Positions 18,053 to 27,434 of a stretch of 64,000 bases of DNA are shown here, in pieces (the stretch's first letter is position 1; every line of letters begins with the position of its first letter). A program made the translations under genes and the position numbers. The notes below the pieces were generated by a model, which saw only the letters and a program-made list of their open reading frames with translations, was not told where the DNA came from and ran no database searches. Origin of the DNA: Sphingobacteriales bacterium (GTDB taxonomy: Bacteria; Bacteroidota; Bacteroidia; Sphingobacteriales; Sphingobacteriaceae); contig JAQBOG010000024.1 of the NCBI GenBank assembly GCA_028288165.1, positions 62,001 through 126,000 on the forward strand, given 5' to 3'.

Positions 18053-19189
18053 TTAATTTAGATCATCAGCAAATATTTCAGATGCAATTCGGTCTGCAAA
18101 CAATTTGCCTTTTTGAGTAAGTGTAATCACATCATTCATGTTTACTACCCATTCATTGTATATAAATTCTTCAAGAGCGTTTTTAATATCGCTCACATAT
18201 TCACTGCCAAAGTCGCGATTAATTTTGTTTAAATCCATGCCCCAGATGGTTCTTAATGAAGTCATTATGTATTCGTTGAGGCGATTTATTTTAGTTAAAA
18301 CTTCTACCTCTGCGGGGATATTCTTCTTCTCGATCGATTCAATATACTTTGGATTGTTTGATACATTCCATTGCCTGGTTTCTCCATTAAACGAGTGAGC
18401 AGAAGGGCCAATTCCCAAGTAAGAAACACCTTTCCAATAATTTGAATTATGCCTTGAATACATTCCAGGCAACGCAAAATTTGATATTTCGTAATGCTCA
18501 AATCCTGCATTTGCTAATGTTTCAATCAGCATGGTTAATTGATCTGCGCTTTGAGATTCGTTCATAGGCTGCTGTTTGCCCTTTGCAATAAATGAAGCAA
18601 GTGCGGTAGCAGGTTCAACCGTCATAGAATAAGATGAAATGTGTGGTATTTTCATCTCAATGACTTTTTGAATATTGTTAAGCCATTTGTAATTTTCTAA
18701 CAGTGGATATCCGTAAATGAGGTCTGTTGTAATGTTTTCAAAGCCAGCGTCCTGAACTCTTTTGATAGAACTTTCTGCTTCTGAAGCGTTGTGAGCCCGA
18801 TTCATCCACTTTAAATCTTCTTCATAAAATGATTGAATGCCGATGCTAAAACGGTTGATCAGTGTTTGCTTCAGCTCTTTTACTTTTTGAGGATATAGAT
18901 CGTCAGGGTTTGCTTCAAGTGTAATTTCTGCATCTTCGGCTACTTCGTAATGCTCGGTAATGGTTGATACTAATGTTTGAATTTCATTGGCGGAAAGGAG
19001 TGAAGGAGTTCCTCCCCCAAAGTAGATAGTTTCGATTTTCTGGTTCCCCAGATAATTTTTTTGGAGGATTATTTCTGCCAGTAAAGCCGATATCATTTTG
19101 TCTTTTAGTAATGGCGATGTGCTAAAATGAAAATCGCAATAATGACAAGCTTTTTTACAGAAAGGTATATGTAGGTAAATTCCGGCCAT
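18053..19189 (-). CDS. hemW: HemW-type radical SAM protein
   Basis: This 378-residue protein is HemW, a haem chaperone formerly called oxygen-independent coproporphyrinogen III oxidase. The radical SAM cysteines are C11, C15 and C18 in FCKKACHYCDF. YFGGGTPSLL, the SAM-binding VTLEANPDDL-like region, and the HemW marker HNSNYW all occur, with the HemN C-terminal domain after that. HemW binds haem and delivers it to respiratory enzymes. It stands alone on the minus strand, with its promoter in the long spacer upstream. Confidence 0.92.
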   Translation of the reverse strand: MAGIYLHIPFCKKACHYCDFHFSTSPLLKDKMISALLAEIILQKNYLGNQKIETIYFGGGTPSLLSANEIQTLVSTITEHYEVAEDAEITLEANPDDLYPQKVKELKQTLINRFSIGIQSFYEEDLKWMNRAHNASEAESSIKRVQDAGFENITTDLIYGYPLLENYKWLNNIQKVIEMKIPHISSYSMTVEPATALASFIAKGKQQPMNESQSADQLTMLIETLANAGFEHYEISNFALPGMYSRHNSNYWKGVSYLGIGPSAHSFNGETRQWNVSNNPKYIESIEKKNIPAEVEVLTKINRLNEYIMTSLRTIWGMDLNKINRDFGSEYVSDIKNALEEFIYNEWVVNMNDVITLTQKGKLFADRIASEIFADDLN

Positions 19190-19385
19190 GCTTTATGTAT
19201 AATATATTCCTTTGTAATTAGATGTTATTTACTACGATGAGGAAATTGAGTGCTTATGGATGTATCGTATCAAAAGTTGATAAGGCAAAGGTAGTAGCAA
19301 TTACGAATTTCTTCAGATTTACGAGAATAAAGATATTTAGATGTTGACGGAATGACGTTCAAAAATACACGCTTGATTTATAAGC

Positions 19386-19420
19386 ACAAAAAAGGTCGGA
19401 ATTATTAAAATCCGACCTTA
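19386..19420 (-). terminator. Terminator-like hairpin
   Basis: AAGGTCGGA and TCCGACCTT pair around a 10-base AT-rich loop. On the minus strand the stem is followed by TTTTTTGTGC. It has no annotated gene directly upstream on that strand, which suggests an unannotated small transcript. Confidence 0.6.
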
Positions 19421-19507
19421 CATCTACCTATGAAAAACATGTCCTTTGGGAAGGACAAGTACGTGTACGCATGAATTTTAGTTAAGTTTCCATATTTTTT
19501 ACTAAAC

Positions 19508-19534
19508 ACAAAAAAACGCTAATTAGCGTTTTAA
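19508..19534 (-). terminator. Second terminator-like hairpin
   Basis: The palindrome AACGCTAATTAGCGTT is flanked by TTTTTTTG on the minus strand and TTTTAATC on the plus strand. It could end a transcript in either direction. The minus T run is stronger. Confidence 0.5.
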
Positions 19535-19877
19535 TCATTGGGACTATGGTATGTTTGTCAAGCGAAATTGTTTTTGAATTTTTTGTCTGAGGGAGAGTTT
19601 AGCAAGGTTGTTTGATAAATAAATCGATATTATTTGATTTTAAAATTCTGTAAGTGATTGCTAGTCAGGGTGGGAATGAAGGGATTTTTAAGAAAGTAGA
19701 TCATTTTTGTTACAATCCTGTTTTATCATGAAACCATTACCAGCCTTGCATAAGTGCTGAAAAGTTATGCACGATTAATGGCTTATTTTATAGAGGAGTG
19801 TCTAGTTTGAATAATAAAAGAATTCTGGGATGATATCTCGTTTACAAGCGGATATTTGATTATGCTATGTTGAATGC

Positions 19878-19920
19878 AATTAATAATAAAGGCCCCAATT
19901 TGGGGCCTTTATTATTAATT
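19878..19920 (-). terminator. Terminator of the osmC-catalase operon
   Basis: A perfect 20-bp inverted repeat (19878-19897 with 19901-19920, core AAAGGCCCCA / TGGGGCCTTT, loop ATT) lies directly after the catalase stop codon, with AT-rich flanks on both sides. It is a strong, probably bidirectional terminator. Confidence 0.85.
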
Positions 19921-21539
19921 TAATATGGTTTAGCTTCCCTAGAAACTTCTTCAGCTTCATGAACAGCATCTTCTGAATGAGTACTGCCAATCGAGCCACT
20001 TTGAATATTCATTCCTTCAACTTTTTTCAAGCCTTCTGCTACTCTTTTTCCATAATCAGGATCGCATTGAGTAAACAGGTCGATCATTTTATCTTTAACA
20101 ATTTGTTCAACCGGCGCAAGCGTATTTACCAGGTTGTTAATCAAGTCATCACGTTCCCAGTCTTCATGTAAACGATACCGCTCGCCAGCCTGTTTAAAAT
20201 TGTTTTGGCGTTCAATTTTTTCACGAACAAGCCGAGCTTGGTAAGATGGAGTATGATCTTCACCCGCTTTAGATGCTTCTTTCAATCCGTTTAAATTCGA
20301 CGGTTCGTAGTTTACATGTGGGTTGGCTCCCGGAGCAACATCAACATAATAAGTCATTTGCCCATCTCGCTGATTAGTTGCCACTTTTGCTAACGGGGCA
20401 TTAATTGGCAATTGCAAATAGTTTGATCCCACACGATGGCGTTGCGTATCCGAGTATGAAAAGGTTCTTCCCTGCAACATTTTGTCATCTGAAAAATCAA
20501 GTCCGTCAACTAAAACCCCGGTTCCAAATGCTGCTTGTTCTACTTCCGCAAAATAATTTTCAGGGTTTTTATTCAGAGTCATTTTACCTACCGGGATAAA
20601 AGGAAACTGATCTTGAGGCCAGATTTTAGTGTCGTCAAGCGGATCAAAATCTAATTCCGGATGTTCACCATCACTCATTATCTGAACGTTTAACTCCCAT
20701 TCCGGGAAATTACCAGCTTCTATAGCATCATACAGATCTTGCGTAGCATGATTAAAATTCTTTGCCTGAATCTGCTCTGCTTGTTCTTGAGTAAGGTTTT
20801 TGATTCCTTGCAACGGTTCCCAGTGATATTTTACTAGTACGCCAGTTCCTTCTTTGTTTACCCATTTATACGTATTAACTCCTGAGCCTTGCATTTGACG
20901 ATAATTAGCCGGAATTCCCCATGGAGAAAACAGGAAAGTAATCATGTGCATGGCCTCGGGCGTATTACTGATAAAGTCAAAAATACGCTGACCATCTTGT
21001 CTGTTTGTAATTGGGTCTGGTTTAAAAGCGTGGACTAAATCTGGGAATTTCATCGCATCCCGAATAAAAAACACTTTTAAATTATTCCCCACCATATCCC
21101 AATTGCCATCTTCTGTATAAAATTTAACTGCAAATCCACGAGGATCTCGCAAAGTTTCTGGAGAATGGCCGCCATGAATTACTGTAGAAAACCGAACAAA
21201 GACAGGTGTAATTTTACCTTTTTCCTGAAATAACTTTGCCCTGGTAAATTTAGAAACGTGCTCTTCGCCGACTGTGCTATAAGCTTCAAAAATTCCGTGT
21301 GCACCAGTCCCTCGGGCATGAACTACTCGCTCAGGAATGCGCTCGCGGTCGAAATGAGAGATTTTTTCCAGAAATTGATAGTTTTCAAGAGTTGCTGGCC
21401 CCCGGTTACCTACAGTTCTAATACTTTGGTTATTAGTTATTGGATGCCCTTGACGGGTGGTAAGTATATTAGAACCTTCATTTGTTTTCATATGACCATT
21501 ACTTTGGCCATTTGAATTTGTCTTTTGATCGTTTTCCAT
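19920..21539 (-). CDS. katA: Catalase (haem, monofunctional)
   Basis: This 539-residue enzyme is a haem catalase converting hydrogen peroxide to water and oxygen. The catalytic histidine is H74 in ERVVHARG. The distal-side asparagine lies in [13 protein letters not shown], and the proximal haem ligand tyrosine in [22 protein letters not shown] and [18 protein letters not shown] are also diagnostic. Its length fits a small-subunit catalase with a short, acidic, Ser-rich tail. The osmC gene ends 51 bases upstream on the same strand, so the two probably form an oxidative-stress unit. Confidence 0.96.
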   Translation of the reverse strand: MENDQKTNSNGQSNGHMKTNEGSNILTTRQGHPITNNQSIRTVGNRGPATLENYQFLEKISHFDRERIPERVVHARGTGAHGIFEAYSTVGEEHVSKFTRAKLFQEKGKITPVFVRFSTVIHGGHSPETLRDPRGFAVKFYTEDGNWDMVGNNLKVFFIRDAMKFPDLVHAFKPDPITNRQDGQRIFDFISNTPEAMHMITFLFSPWGIPANYRQMQGSGVNTYKWVNKEGTGVLVKYHWEPLQGIKNLTQEQAEQIQAKNFNHATQDLYDAIEAGNFPEWELNVQIMSDGEHPELDFDPLDDTKIWPQDQFPFIPVGKMTLNKNPENYFAEVEQAAFGTGVLVDGLDFSDDKMLQGRTFSYSDTQRHRVGSNYLQLPINAPLAKVATNQRDGQMTYYVDVAPGANPHVNYEPSNLNGLKEASKAGEDHTPSYQARLVREKIERQNNFKQAGERYRLHEDWERDDLINNLVNTLAPVEQIVKDKMIDLFTQCDPDYGKRVAEGLKKVEGMNIQSGSIGSTHSEDAVHEAEEVSREAKPY

Positions 21540-21590
21540 TATAATAATTTATTGGTGTTAATTGATAACAGACAAGAGATTTGATATATG

Positions 21591-22001
21591 TTAAACCAAT
21601 TTGGCTTCAGAACTTATGGCTGTATCTAAAAGTTTAGAGATCGGACAATTTTCTTCCGCATCTTTTACGGCTGCCTGAAAATCTTCCTCACTAATTCCTG
21701 GTACTGAACCTTCAACAATTAAATGAGATTTAGTTACAGACCCATCTTCAAAGGTGATTTGACATTTAGTACTTAAAGCATCGGCTGTAAAACCTTTTTC
21801 GTTTAATACAAAGCTTAATTTCATGGTAAAACAACCAGCATGCGCAGCTGCAATTAATTCTTCAGGATTGGTACCAATGCCATCCGCAAAACGAGTATTA
21901 AACGAGTATTGAGTTTTGCTAAGCACAGTGCTTTGCGTAGATAAATGGCCCGAGCCTTCTTTTCCTGAACCGTTCCATACGGCAGTTGCATTTCTAATCA
22001 T
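21591..22001 (-). CDS. osmC: OsmC-family peroxiredoxin
   Basis: This 136-residue protein fits the OsmC subfamily, cytoplasmic thiol peroxidases that reduce organic hydroperoxides. The two redox cysteines are visible in [12 protein letters not shown] and [10 protein letters not shown], and the N-terminal arginine needed for catalysis lies in FNTRFADG. It is 51 bases upstream of the catalase gene on the same strand, and together they cover organic and hydrogen peroxides. Confidence 0.94.
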   Translation of the reverse strand: MIRNATAVWNGSGKEGSGHLSTQSTVLSKTQYSFNTRFADGIGTNPEELIAAAHAGCFTMKLSFVLNEKGFTADALSTKCQITFEDGSVTKSHLIVEGSVPGISEEDFQAAVKDAEENCPISKLLDTAISSEAKLV

Positions 22002-22106
22002 AAGTGTTTGAATTATTAATTGGTAAATATGTGTTTAGCTAATTTACCGTTGTATTGGCAATTAAACAACATATACATGTAAAAAAGAGGGTGTATTTTA
22101 TAGATT

Positions 22107-22436
22107 TTACTGGATCAAATCCGGGTTAACCTGGCCTTTATTGAGACTTGTTATTTTGCTTAGATCATAAACTTTTACTCCCTCTTGCTCATCGCCCTTT
22201 AGTAAACCTTTTTCATAAAGGTCAGATAAAATTCTGCTAGTATATTCTTGAATTATTTCGAGCGGTTCGGTTGGTTCGTACTCATGTATCTTATGTGCAA
22301 CGGCATGGGCTGTCCCTAATTCAATATCTGCCAAACAATAAATCACTTTATCTTGTTCGGAAGCATCAGTGTGGTAATCGGAGGGTATAGATAGTGGTTT
22401 ATACTCCTCAATAAATTTTTGGTCAGCCTTATTCAT
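22107..22436 (-). CDS. Hypothetical protein, possibly winged-helix-like
   Basis: This 109-residue acidic cytoplasmic protein has a helical N-terminus and a segment (CLADIELGTAHAVAHKIHEY, then SDLYEKGLLKGDEQEGVKVYDL) whose helix-helix-strand pattern resembles a small winged helix. No family is recognised. The 78-residue gene upstream ends 10 bases away, so the two are probably co-transcribed, with osmC and catalase downstream on the same strand. Confidence 0.65.
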   Translation of the reverse strand: MNKADQKFIEEYKPLSIPSDYHTDASEQDKVIYCLADIELGTAHAVAHKIHEYEPTEPLEIIQEYTSRILSDLYEKGLLKGDEQEGVKVYDLSKITSLNKGQVNPDLIQ

Positions 22437-22446
22437 AATCGTTGCG

Positions 22447-22683
22447 TTACATATTTAAGCGTTCAATTTTGTCAGCGAGTAAATGTAATATGGGTTCTTT
22501 GACTTCGCCCGGATTTTTGCATATGTGTAAAAATCCATGTCTATCTGGCTGAAAACTAGCTACTAGCTTGTTTTCAAGAAAAATTTCAAACTGGCACTTA
22601 TCTGTATCATCATGCACATAATCTACTATCTCAAAGTGTATTTTTTCATTGCCTTGTTCTACTTCAATGCTAAATTTGTCCAT
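22447..22683 (-). CDS. Hypothetical protein
   Basis: This 78-residue protein has a beta-rich pattern (KIHFEIVDYV, KCQFEIFLENKLVASFQP) and a C-terminal helix. I do not recognise it. It is the first gene of a possible four-gene minus-strand run with the 109-residue protein, osmC and catalase. That position suggests, but does not prove, a stress-related role. Confidence 0.6.
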   Translation of the reverse strand: MDKFSIEVEQGNEKIHFEIVDYVHDDTDKCQFEIFLENKLVASFQPDRHGFLHICKNPGEVKEPILHLLADKIERLNM

Positions 22684-22814
22684 GATAATTAAGCTAGAAT
22701 TTGTGTGTGTTCACTTTTTGTGCCAATGATCATTTAAATTTTTAATAATTAGTTTTAATATTGGATATTGTTCTCAATGCCAGGAGTTCGATTTTTTTAT
22801 AAAAAGGTGTGTTT

Positions 22815-22928
22815 GGGCGTTCGGGCGGGCTTTCCGTTACAATCTTTTTGCGAAGGGGGCAAAAAGGATTTTCACTTCAATCCCTAACGCAAAATCTAGC
22901 ATTTTCATAAACGTATTTCATAAAACGT
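22815..22928 (+). repeat. Dispersed palindromic element, copy C
   Basis: This is the most regular copy. It reads GGGCGTTCGGGCGGGCTTTC, CGTTACAATCTTTTTGC, centre GAAGGGG, GCAAAAAGGATTTTCACTT, CAATCCCTAACGC. The outer arms GCGTTCGGG/CCCTAACGC and inner arms ATCTTTTTGC/GCAAAAAGGAT pair. A further 35 bases to 22928 match the extension seen in copy A. It lies between divergent genes, and at 309 bases that spacer holds little else apart from probable promoters. Confidence 0.88.
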
Positions 22929-22992
22929 CGTAATGAGTATCACTACACATTCTAAAATCGAAGCGGGATTAACAACATATTAAAATCTAATA

Positions 22993-23586
22993 ATGGAATT
23001 TACTACTTCTGAAAAATATAAACTTGAAGACGAGCGGGTATTATTGCGCCCCTTAGAACGAAATGACAATTTGCATTTAGAATATTTTGCCGAGAATGAA
23101 CCTGAGCTTTTCAAGTATTCGTTGTCTCTGGTTGCTGGTAAAGAGAACCTGAAAAACTATATAAACCTTACATTAAGCGCCCGTGAAAAGGAAACGGAAT
23201 ATCCGTTTATTGTATTCGATAAGTTAACAGGAAAGTATGCTGGTACTACCCGATTTTATGATATTCAATTAAAAAATAAATCTCTTCAACTTGGATATAC
23301 TTGGTACGGCAAAGAATTTCACGGAAGTGGTTTAAATAAACACTGTAAATTTTTGCTCCTTGAGTTTGCCTTTGAAACTATAGGTATAGAACGTGTAGAG
23401 TTTCGGGCCAACAATTTAAATGAGAGAAGTAAGGCAGCAATGATCAGTATTGGTTGTACCGTTGAAGGAGTTCTGCGCCAAAGCATATTAGAACCTAATG
23501 GTTTTCGAAGAGATACGATAGTACTAAGTATTTTAAGAGAAGAGTGGCAAAATGGAATTAAGGAGCGGCTACAAGCCAAACTATAA
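22993..23586 (+). CDS. GNAT acetyltransferase (RimJ/RimL-like)
   Basis: This 197-residue protein is a GNAT acetyltransferase of the RimJ/RimL group. It opens with ERVLLRPLERND, continues with LGYTWYGKEFHGSGLNKHCK (acetyl-CoA binding region), and has the typical ERVEFRANNLNERSKAAMISIGC and EGVLRQSILEPNGFRRDTIV. The group transfers acetyl groups to protein N-termini or small amines. The substrate here is unknown. It is a single plus-strand gene. Confidence 0.9.
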   Translation: MEFTTSEKYKLEDERVLLRPLERNDNLHLEYFAENEPELFKYSLSLVAGKENLKNYINLTLSAREKETEYPFIVFDKLTGKYAGTTRFYDIQLKNKSLQLGYTWYGKEFHGSGLNKHCKFLLLEFAFETIGIERVEFRANNLNERSKAAMISIGCTVEGVLRQSILEPNGFRRDTIVLSILREEWQNGIKERLQAKL

Positions 23587-23683
23587 TTTGTAGGATCGCT
23601 ATAAAATTACCCGATACTTTTATGTAATGGTAAGCCCCAGCCAATTAGTTAATCGGTCAGTAAAGATTAATAAAATCCATTTA

Positions 23684-24046
23684 TCAAGCAGAAAGTTGAG
23701 ATTCCAAGCCATTGCGAAGCTTATCAAAATCAAAGGGTTTAGGTATAAAACCATCGGCAAAGCTATCAGCCATAACATCTTCTTCACGTGCATGTGCCGA
23801 CATCAGAAAAACAGGTATATGTTTGGTGGTTTCGTTTGTTTTAATAGTTCTGCATATTTCCCGGCCATCTAAAAACCCTAAACGAATGTCCATTAGCACC
23901 AGGTCCGGTTTGCAAATTTGTATAATAGGGATGATGTCTTGACCTGTTGTAGAAGTAATAACCTCATATCCTTCACTCGTTAATAGAATGTCTAGGATTT
24001 CTAAAATATCCGCATCGTTTTCTACAGCAAGTATCCTTTTTCCCAT
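23684..24046 (-). CDS. Single-domain response regulator
   Basis: This 120-residue protein consists of only a receiver domain. The phospho-acceptor is D53 in LVLMDIRLG, with the switch serine in FLMSAHA and lysine in PKPFDFDK. The acidic pocket reads AVENDAD: the first usual Asp is Glu and the second Asn (E9, N10, D11), an unusual but possibly functional pocket. There is no output domain and no kinase beside it, so it probably serves as a phosphorelay element or acts through partner binding, like other stand-alone receivers in Bacteroidota. Confidence 0.9.
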   Translation of the reverse strand: MGKRILAVENDADILEILDILLTSEGYEVITSTTGQDIIPIIQICKPDLVLMDIRLGFLDGREICRTIKTNETTKHIPVFLMSAHAREEDVMADSFADGFIPKPFDFDKLRNGLESQLSA

Positions 24047-24339
24047 ATCGTTTTATAAATGGAGGCTTATTTAAAGCGTTATAATTTAAGAGGATCGTTC
24101 GTCATTAATCATTCCACATTTAAGTTGTAACAACCAGTTTAAAATTTTATGTCGTCCGAAATACTACTTAAAGAATGGATTTTGCTTTTATTGCCTTCCA
24201 AGCCATTAAATGGGGATGAGATTAGATGCTTAAAATGTTTTTTGAAATTGGATGATTGAATTTATGTATAGTATAGAATTCAATTGTTTCTAAAAATGGA
24301 TACCGTTCAGATCAATCGATTAAGAAGGGCGGCCATAAG

Positions 24340-25200
24340 CTACTTAATGTATGTATCAAGCCATGTTAATACTTTTCCCAAGGCGGCAACACTATTTGCA
24401 GGGCTAACCACATTTTCGTGACCAACACCTTCTACTAAATAAAACTCATTTGGTACGTTGAAAAGATCTAATTTGGCCTTTAAATCTGTTGCTTGTTGAT
24501 ATGGCACTACCAGATCTTCTTTTCCATGAATTAACAATGTAGCTTTTGAACTTGCTGAAACGTGCGTTATTGGGCTAGCCGCTATGTACAGTGCCGGATC
24601 TTGCTGCTGGGTTTTACCTAAAAAGTTGGCAATAATAAGCTTTTGAACTTCAGTTAGGTTTCTGGAATCTGTTAAGTTAGTTGGGCCCGCAATTGAGATA
24701 ACAGTTTTTACCTTATCATCAGTGTTATAGGCATAAGTATATAACAAAGCCAAATGAGCTCCTGCGCTTGCCCCAATTAGGCCAAATCGATTTGCAGAAA
24801 CATGCCACTCGGCAGATTTTGACGATAGAAAATTGATTGCTTTCGTAATGTCATTGATTTGAGCCGGGTGTATGTTGTTCTCTGGCACTGTGGCTAACCT
24901 ATAATTCATATTTGCCACCGCATACCCGCTATTTTGTAAAGTTTTCACATACATCGAAAGATCGCTTTTGTCGCCACCTGTCCAAAAGCCGCCATGTATT
25001 AGCATTACTACTTTAGTGCTTTCATTACGCTTTTCTGGTAAGTACAGATCTAATACTTGTTTACTGTTTTCACCGTAGGCAATATTTAATTTGTCTTCAG
25101 CTGCTAATGAGATTTCTTCAATAGATTTTGCTTTTTTACAGCTCGGACTGATCACTGCCAACATTAAAATAGCCGCAATAATTCTAACTTTTATTCTCAT
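24340..25200 (-). CDS. Alpha/beta hydrolase lipoprotein (esterase/lipase)
   Basis: From the ATG at 25200 this is a 286-residue protein with a lipoprotein signal (hydrophobic stretch ending ISPSC). It is an alpha/beta hydrolase of the BD-FAE/esterase type: oxyanion motif MLIHGGFWTGG, nucleophile GASAGAHLAL, an aspartate in GKEDLVVPY and a histidine in GVGHENVV. It probably hydrolyses short ester substrates in the periplasm or at the outer membrane. An upstream ATG at 25233 would spoil the signal peptide, so the shorter start is preferred. Confidence 0.9.
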   Translation of the reverse strand: MRIKVRIIAAILMLAVISPSCKKAKSIEEISLAAEDKLNIAYGENSKQVLDLYLPEKRNESTKVVMLIHGGFWTGGDKSDLSMYVKTLQNSGYAVANMNYRLATVPENNIHPAQINDITKAINFLSSKSAEWHVSANRFGLIGASAGAHLALLYTYAYNTDDKVKTVISIAGPTNLTDSRNLTEVQKLIIANFLGKTQQQDPALYIAASPITHVSASSKATLLIHGKEDLVVPYQQATDLKAKLDLFNVPNEFYLVEGVGHENVVSPANSVAALGKVLTWLDTYIK

Positions 25201-25387
25201 GATTTTTGAAGATTGTATTTTGAAAAATTTCATTCATATAAGTTTGCCTAGTAACAATTGTATTTTATAAAGGTTTGGTAATTATTTTAAATGTATTTGC
25301 TCGTCTCCTCTGATATCTTTGCTCGAATTAAGATTGTTGATTTGGAAATGCCCAATTCGAATTACTGCGTTATTTGGGTTGTTAAGT

Positions 25388-25481
25388 GCGTTAACGATGG
25401 AAGCGACATCCTTTTTTGGTGTGTCTTGGGTTTGGTTGGTGGGGCCAAAAAAGATACAGCGGACAGCGTGTTAAAACGCCC
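25388..25481 (-). repeat. Related dispersed palindromic element, copy E
   Basis: The plus strand reads GCGTTAACGATGGAAGCGAC, ATCCTTTTTTGG, a 24-base centre, CCAAAAAAGAT, ACAGCGGACAGCGTGTTA, AAACGCCC. Its first arm matches the second arm of copies A-D (GCGTTA..GAT.GAAG.GA..ATCCTTTTT.G) at most positions, and its last bases AACGCCC mirror their start GGGCGTT. It is therefore a diverged member of the same family in reverse orientation. It lies in the spacer before the MFS gene. Confidence 0.65.
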
Positions 25482-25514
25482 AACTCATTCCGTATTCAAT
25501 TTAAATAATATTTA

Positions 25515-26699
25515 ATGCCTGAAGCTAAAAATTCTATTTATAGTATATCGTTTATCTTACTTTGTTTAAGCTCATTTCTCTTCTCTTCTAGCTTTAACAT
25601 GCTCATTCCAGAGTTGCCAGCTTATATAAGTAAGCTCGGCGGAGCGGAATATAAAGGGCTGATTATTGCATTGTTTACTTTAACTGCCGGGATTTCCCGG
25701 CCTTTTAGTGGCAAGCTAACGGATAGCATTGGTAGAATACCCGTAATGGCTGTTGGTTCAATTGTTTGTTTCGTCTGCGGGTTCTTATACCCGGTGTTAG
25801 TAACGGTATGGGGGTTCTTGTTTCTCAGGTTAATACATGGTTTCTCGACAGGTTTTAAGCCCACCGCCACGGCTGCGTATGTTGCTGATATTATTCCGGT
25901 TGCTCGTTGGGGCGAGGCTTTAGGCATTCATGGCTTATGTTTTAGCACCGGTATGGCAATTGGGCCAGCCATCGGAAGTGCTATTACATCGCGTTACTCT
26001 ATTAATGTTTTATTCTACGTTTCTTCCCTTTTTGCTTTACTGTCTATCGTGATTTTAATGAACATGAAGGAAACGTTAAAAGAGAAGCAGTCATTTAAGT
26101 TTTCATTGTTTAAAATAAACAGAACCGAAATAATAGAAAAACGAGTTTTACCAGCTGCATTAGTAACATTACTTGCTTATATAAGCTACGGAGCCATATT
26201 AACAATAATTCCGGATTGGAGTCACCATCTTGGAATCCAAAATAAAGGAACCTTTTTCATGGTGTTTACGATATCATCTTTACTTGTCAGATTTTTTGCT
26301 GGTAAACTTTCAGATCAGTATGGTCGGGTATTGGTTCTGCAAATAGCGCTTGTATTGCTAGTTATATCGCTGGTTGCCATAGGTTCAGCACAATCCATTA
26401 TACTGTTGCATGTTGGCTCTATAATTTATGGCTTTGCTACCGGGATTCTTTCACCTGCGGTATCAGCGTGGACAGTAGACTTAAGCTTGCCTAAATTTAG
26501 AGGGAAAGCGATGGCAACCATGTACATCGCACTGGAAATGGGGATTGGCTTAGGAGCTTTAATAGCAGGTTGGATTTTTAAAGATGTTATTCCAATGATC
26601 CCTATTATTCTATATTCATCTGCGGGCATAGCTTTAATCGCATTACTATATCTAATTTATTACAAAGCTGTTTCAAATAAAATTGAAAAACAGATTTGA
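25515..26699 (+). CDS. Major facilitator superfamily transporter
   Basis: This 394-residue protein has 12 hydrophobic segments and the MFS pattern. The first loop has the A-like motif GRPFSGKLTDSIGRIPVMA, and the second half repeats it as FAGKLSDQYGRVLVLQ. The fifth-helix region GLCFSTGMAIGPAIGSAI resembles motif C, which is typical of drug or metabolite exporters. The substrate cannot be read from the sequence. It is a single gene. Confidence 0.9.
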   Translation: MPEAKNSIYSISFILLCLSSFLFSSSFNMLIPELPAYISKLGGAEYKGLIIALFTLTAGISRPFSGKLTDSIGRIPVMAVGSIVCFVCGFLYPVLVTVWGFLFLRLIHGFSTGFKPTATAAYVADIIPVARWGEALGIHGLCFSTGMAIGPAIGSAITSRYSINVLFYVSSLFALLSIVILMNMKETLKEKQSFKFSLFKINRTEIIEKRVLPAALVTLLAYISYGAILTIIPDWSHHLGIQNKGTFFMVFTISSLLVRFFAGKLSDQYGRVLVLQIALVLLVISLVAIGSAQSIILLHVGSIIYGFATGILSPAVSAWTVDLSLPKFRGKAMATMYIALEMGIGLGALIAGWIFKDVIPMIPIILYSSAGIALIALLYLIYYKAVSNKIEKQI

Positions 26700-26922
26700 A
26701 TTTAAAAAGAGCTTATGTTTGAAGTTTTTTCTATAAATCTATTCGCTTTGATAATATTTATGCCGCTTGGTATACAGGTCAAATTCTTAAAATTCCAAAT
26801 AGTAAGTGATATTATACCATACTTAGTTTTTACAGATTATTATGGAAGGATTTTTGTTTTGAAATTTATGGGTTAGCGATGATAAAATAATCCGGTAAAG
26901 TTCCATTACAAAAATTACTTCT

Positions 26923-27183
26923 ATGAGCTTTCAACTTACTACCGAAGATAAAATAGATTTATTCCAAATGGCTTATAATGCAGTGGATGATTATAGCGAT
27001 GAATGTTCTGGATTATTATTAAGGGTTAAGTCAGTACTTGAATCGTTGTTGCGGTTGGAAGAAGATTGCCGTAATCCTGAACAATGCATCGAAGATCTCG
27101 AAATTTTAATTTTGGGTTTTGAATCAAAAATCCGTAAAAAGGAAAGCTTTGAATTAGTCATGAATCAAGTAAGTTTCGACTAA
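26923..27183 (+). CDS. Hypothetical protein
   Basis: This 86-residue acidic protein is almost wholly helical (for example LLLRVKSVLESLLRLEEDC and CIEDLEILILGFESKIRKK) and has several cysteines. I recognise no family. It stands alone between the MFS gene and the GH43 gene on the same strand. It could be a small regulatory or adaptor protein, but nothing in the sequence proves this. Confidence 0.55.
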   Translation: MSFQLTTEDKIDLFQMAYNAVDDYSDECSGLLLRVKSVLESLLRLEEDCRNPEQCIEDLEILILGFESKIRKKESFELVMNQVSFD

Positions 27184-27434
27184 CGCTCATTTTTTGTTTA
27201 TCAATCAGTTGTCGGTTCCTCTTAACTTATTTCCACTTGCAACGCAAGTATTGCTTCGTACAACTCTGTACTGAGGCTTAAAATTTCACAATATATTCCG
27301 TATCGATTAATTTAGAAACAACAAAGTTATTATTTATGCAATCGGTTGCATTCTTAAGTTTATTGTTTATTTTTAGGTCTTATAATCAACATGCGCATTT
27401 GTTCATATCCTTTCCAATAAACCTATTTATTAAA

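Larger units (their letters stand above)
19190..19877. other. Long intergenic region between hemW and catalase with hairpins
   Basis: No gene of normal size is seen in about 690 bases. Within it are three hairpins at 19392-19419, 19441-19456 and 19515-19530. The first and third have T runs on the minus strand and so look like minus-strand terminators. Between them the plus strand has a 14-codon open frame (19430-19474, MKNMSFGKDKYVYA). The remainder (19190-19390 and 19540-19877) shows nothing I can name. The hemW promoter must lie near its 19190 end. Confidence 0.5.

Noticed and set aside
23627-23872. 81-codon plus-strand frame opposite the single-domain regulator
   Set aside because: It lies antisense to a clear receiver domain and has no features of its own.
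25291-25515. 74-codon open frame before the MFS gene
   Set aside because: It runs through palindromic element copy E, has low-quality composition and no recognisable protein features.
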